Of a DNA stretch of 61,850 bases, positions 61,753 through 61,850 are shown one piece after another. Origin of the DNA: Hyphomicrobiales bacterium (GTDB lineage: Bacteria; Pseudomonadota; Alphaproteobacteria; Rhizobiales; Rhizobiaceae). Positions within the stretch are counted from its first letter, which is position 1. Each line of letters opens with the position of its first letter. The position numbers and the translations under genes are program-made. Under the pieces are notes generated by a model that saw only the letters and a program-made list of their open reading frames with translations, had not been told where the DNA came from and did not search any database. The stretch is from assembly GCA_900466875.1 (NCBI GenBank), contig UBNQ01000014.1, positions 1 to 61,850 of the forward strand, written 5' to 3'.

Positions 61753-61850
61753 TCAGAACTCTTCCCAGTTATCCCCGGAAGCGCTTGGCGCGAGCCCCAG
61801 TCCCGCGGCGAGCTTGCCGGCCAGCGACCGGGCGGGGGAAGGCTGGGGGG
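61753..61850 (-). CDS. Methyl-accepting chemotaxis protein, C-terminal end (runs off right edge)
   Basis: The last 32 codons on the minus strand read PQPSPARSLAGKLAAGLGLA, then PSASGDNWEEF and stop. An Ala/Pro-rich tail ending in NWEEF is the CheR/CheB-docking pentapeptide of chemoreceptors (NWETF in E. coli). The sensor and signalling domains lie outside the window. Confidence 0.7.
   Translation of the reverse strand, partial: PQPSPARSLAGKLAAGLGLAPSASGDNWEEF

Overview
The window looks like chromosomal DNA of a Rhizobiaceae bacterium (Rhizobium/Agrobacterium/Neorhizobium group). The gene set points there: a PdhS-type cell-cycle kinase, RirA (the rhizobial iron regulator), a phasin, the hisS-hisZ-hisG arrangement, an LsrB/VtlR-like LysR regulator facing a DUF1127 gene, plant-type GshA, and short palindromic intergenic repeats of the RIME kind. 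Codon use is GC-rich. A tRNA-His without G-1 and with A73 is also an alphaproteobacterial trait. The species cannot be fixed from this stretch alone. No phage, insertion sequence, CRISPR array or origin was seen.

Left part (1-8.7 kb): the N-terminal 988 codons of a PdhS-like sensor kinase run off the left edge, followed by a phasin and tRNA-His. Then comes the most interesting region. An ECF sigma factor and its membrane anti-sigma factor lie divergently from a secreted subtilase. Close by are a secreted poly-aspartate protein, an unknown 238-aa protein and a secreted Ser/Asn-repeat protein. Five correctly oriented copies of GGAATAA-N14-CGT(T/C) precede the subtilase, the poly-Asp gene, the anti-sigma gene (inside the sigma gene), the 238-aa gene and the Ser/Asn gene. 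This looks like a compact, self-limiting cell-surface sigma regulon.

8.7-31 kb: phosphoketolase; a small HTH protein and a hypothetical protein sharing a PhaR-like operator; LysR-mmsA (valine/inositol catabolism); rirA with an iron-responsive operator; an AbrB-type membrane protein; gluconokinase; a TetR regulator; polyamine/amino-acid oxidation genes (puuB, puuA, dadA-like); prmB; an RsuA-type pseudouridine synthase; an unusual methyltransferase-glycosyltransferase fusion; tRNA-Gln; translationally coupled ppx/gppA-rlmE; and a DHA2 transporter.

31-44.6 kb: a Tat-exported metallo-beta-lactamase-fold protein, HigBA toxin-antitoxin, guaB, MAPEG, dienelactone hydrolase, OxyR, ParDE toxin-antitoxin, the LsrB/VtlR-like regulator with DUF1127, then gshA, rsmE, pit phosphate transporter and a Nudix protein.

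44.6-61.85 kb: the glycolate oxidase operon glcDEF, with a different palindromic repeat family at each junction; two L,D-transpeptidases; tag; a HAD hydrolase; a DUF305/His-Met-rich copper-type pair; RelBE with a downstream unknown gene; hisS (carrying an internal block of foreign-looking codon use), hisZ, hisG, a methyltransferase, DoxX, a small secreted protein, a LysE exporter, and the last 32 codons of a chemotaxis receptor ending in NWEEF at the right edge.
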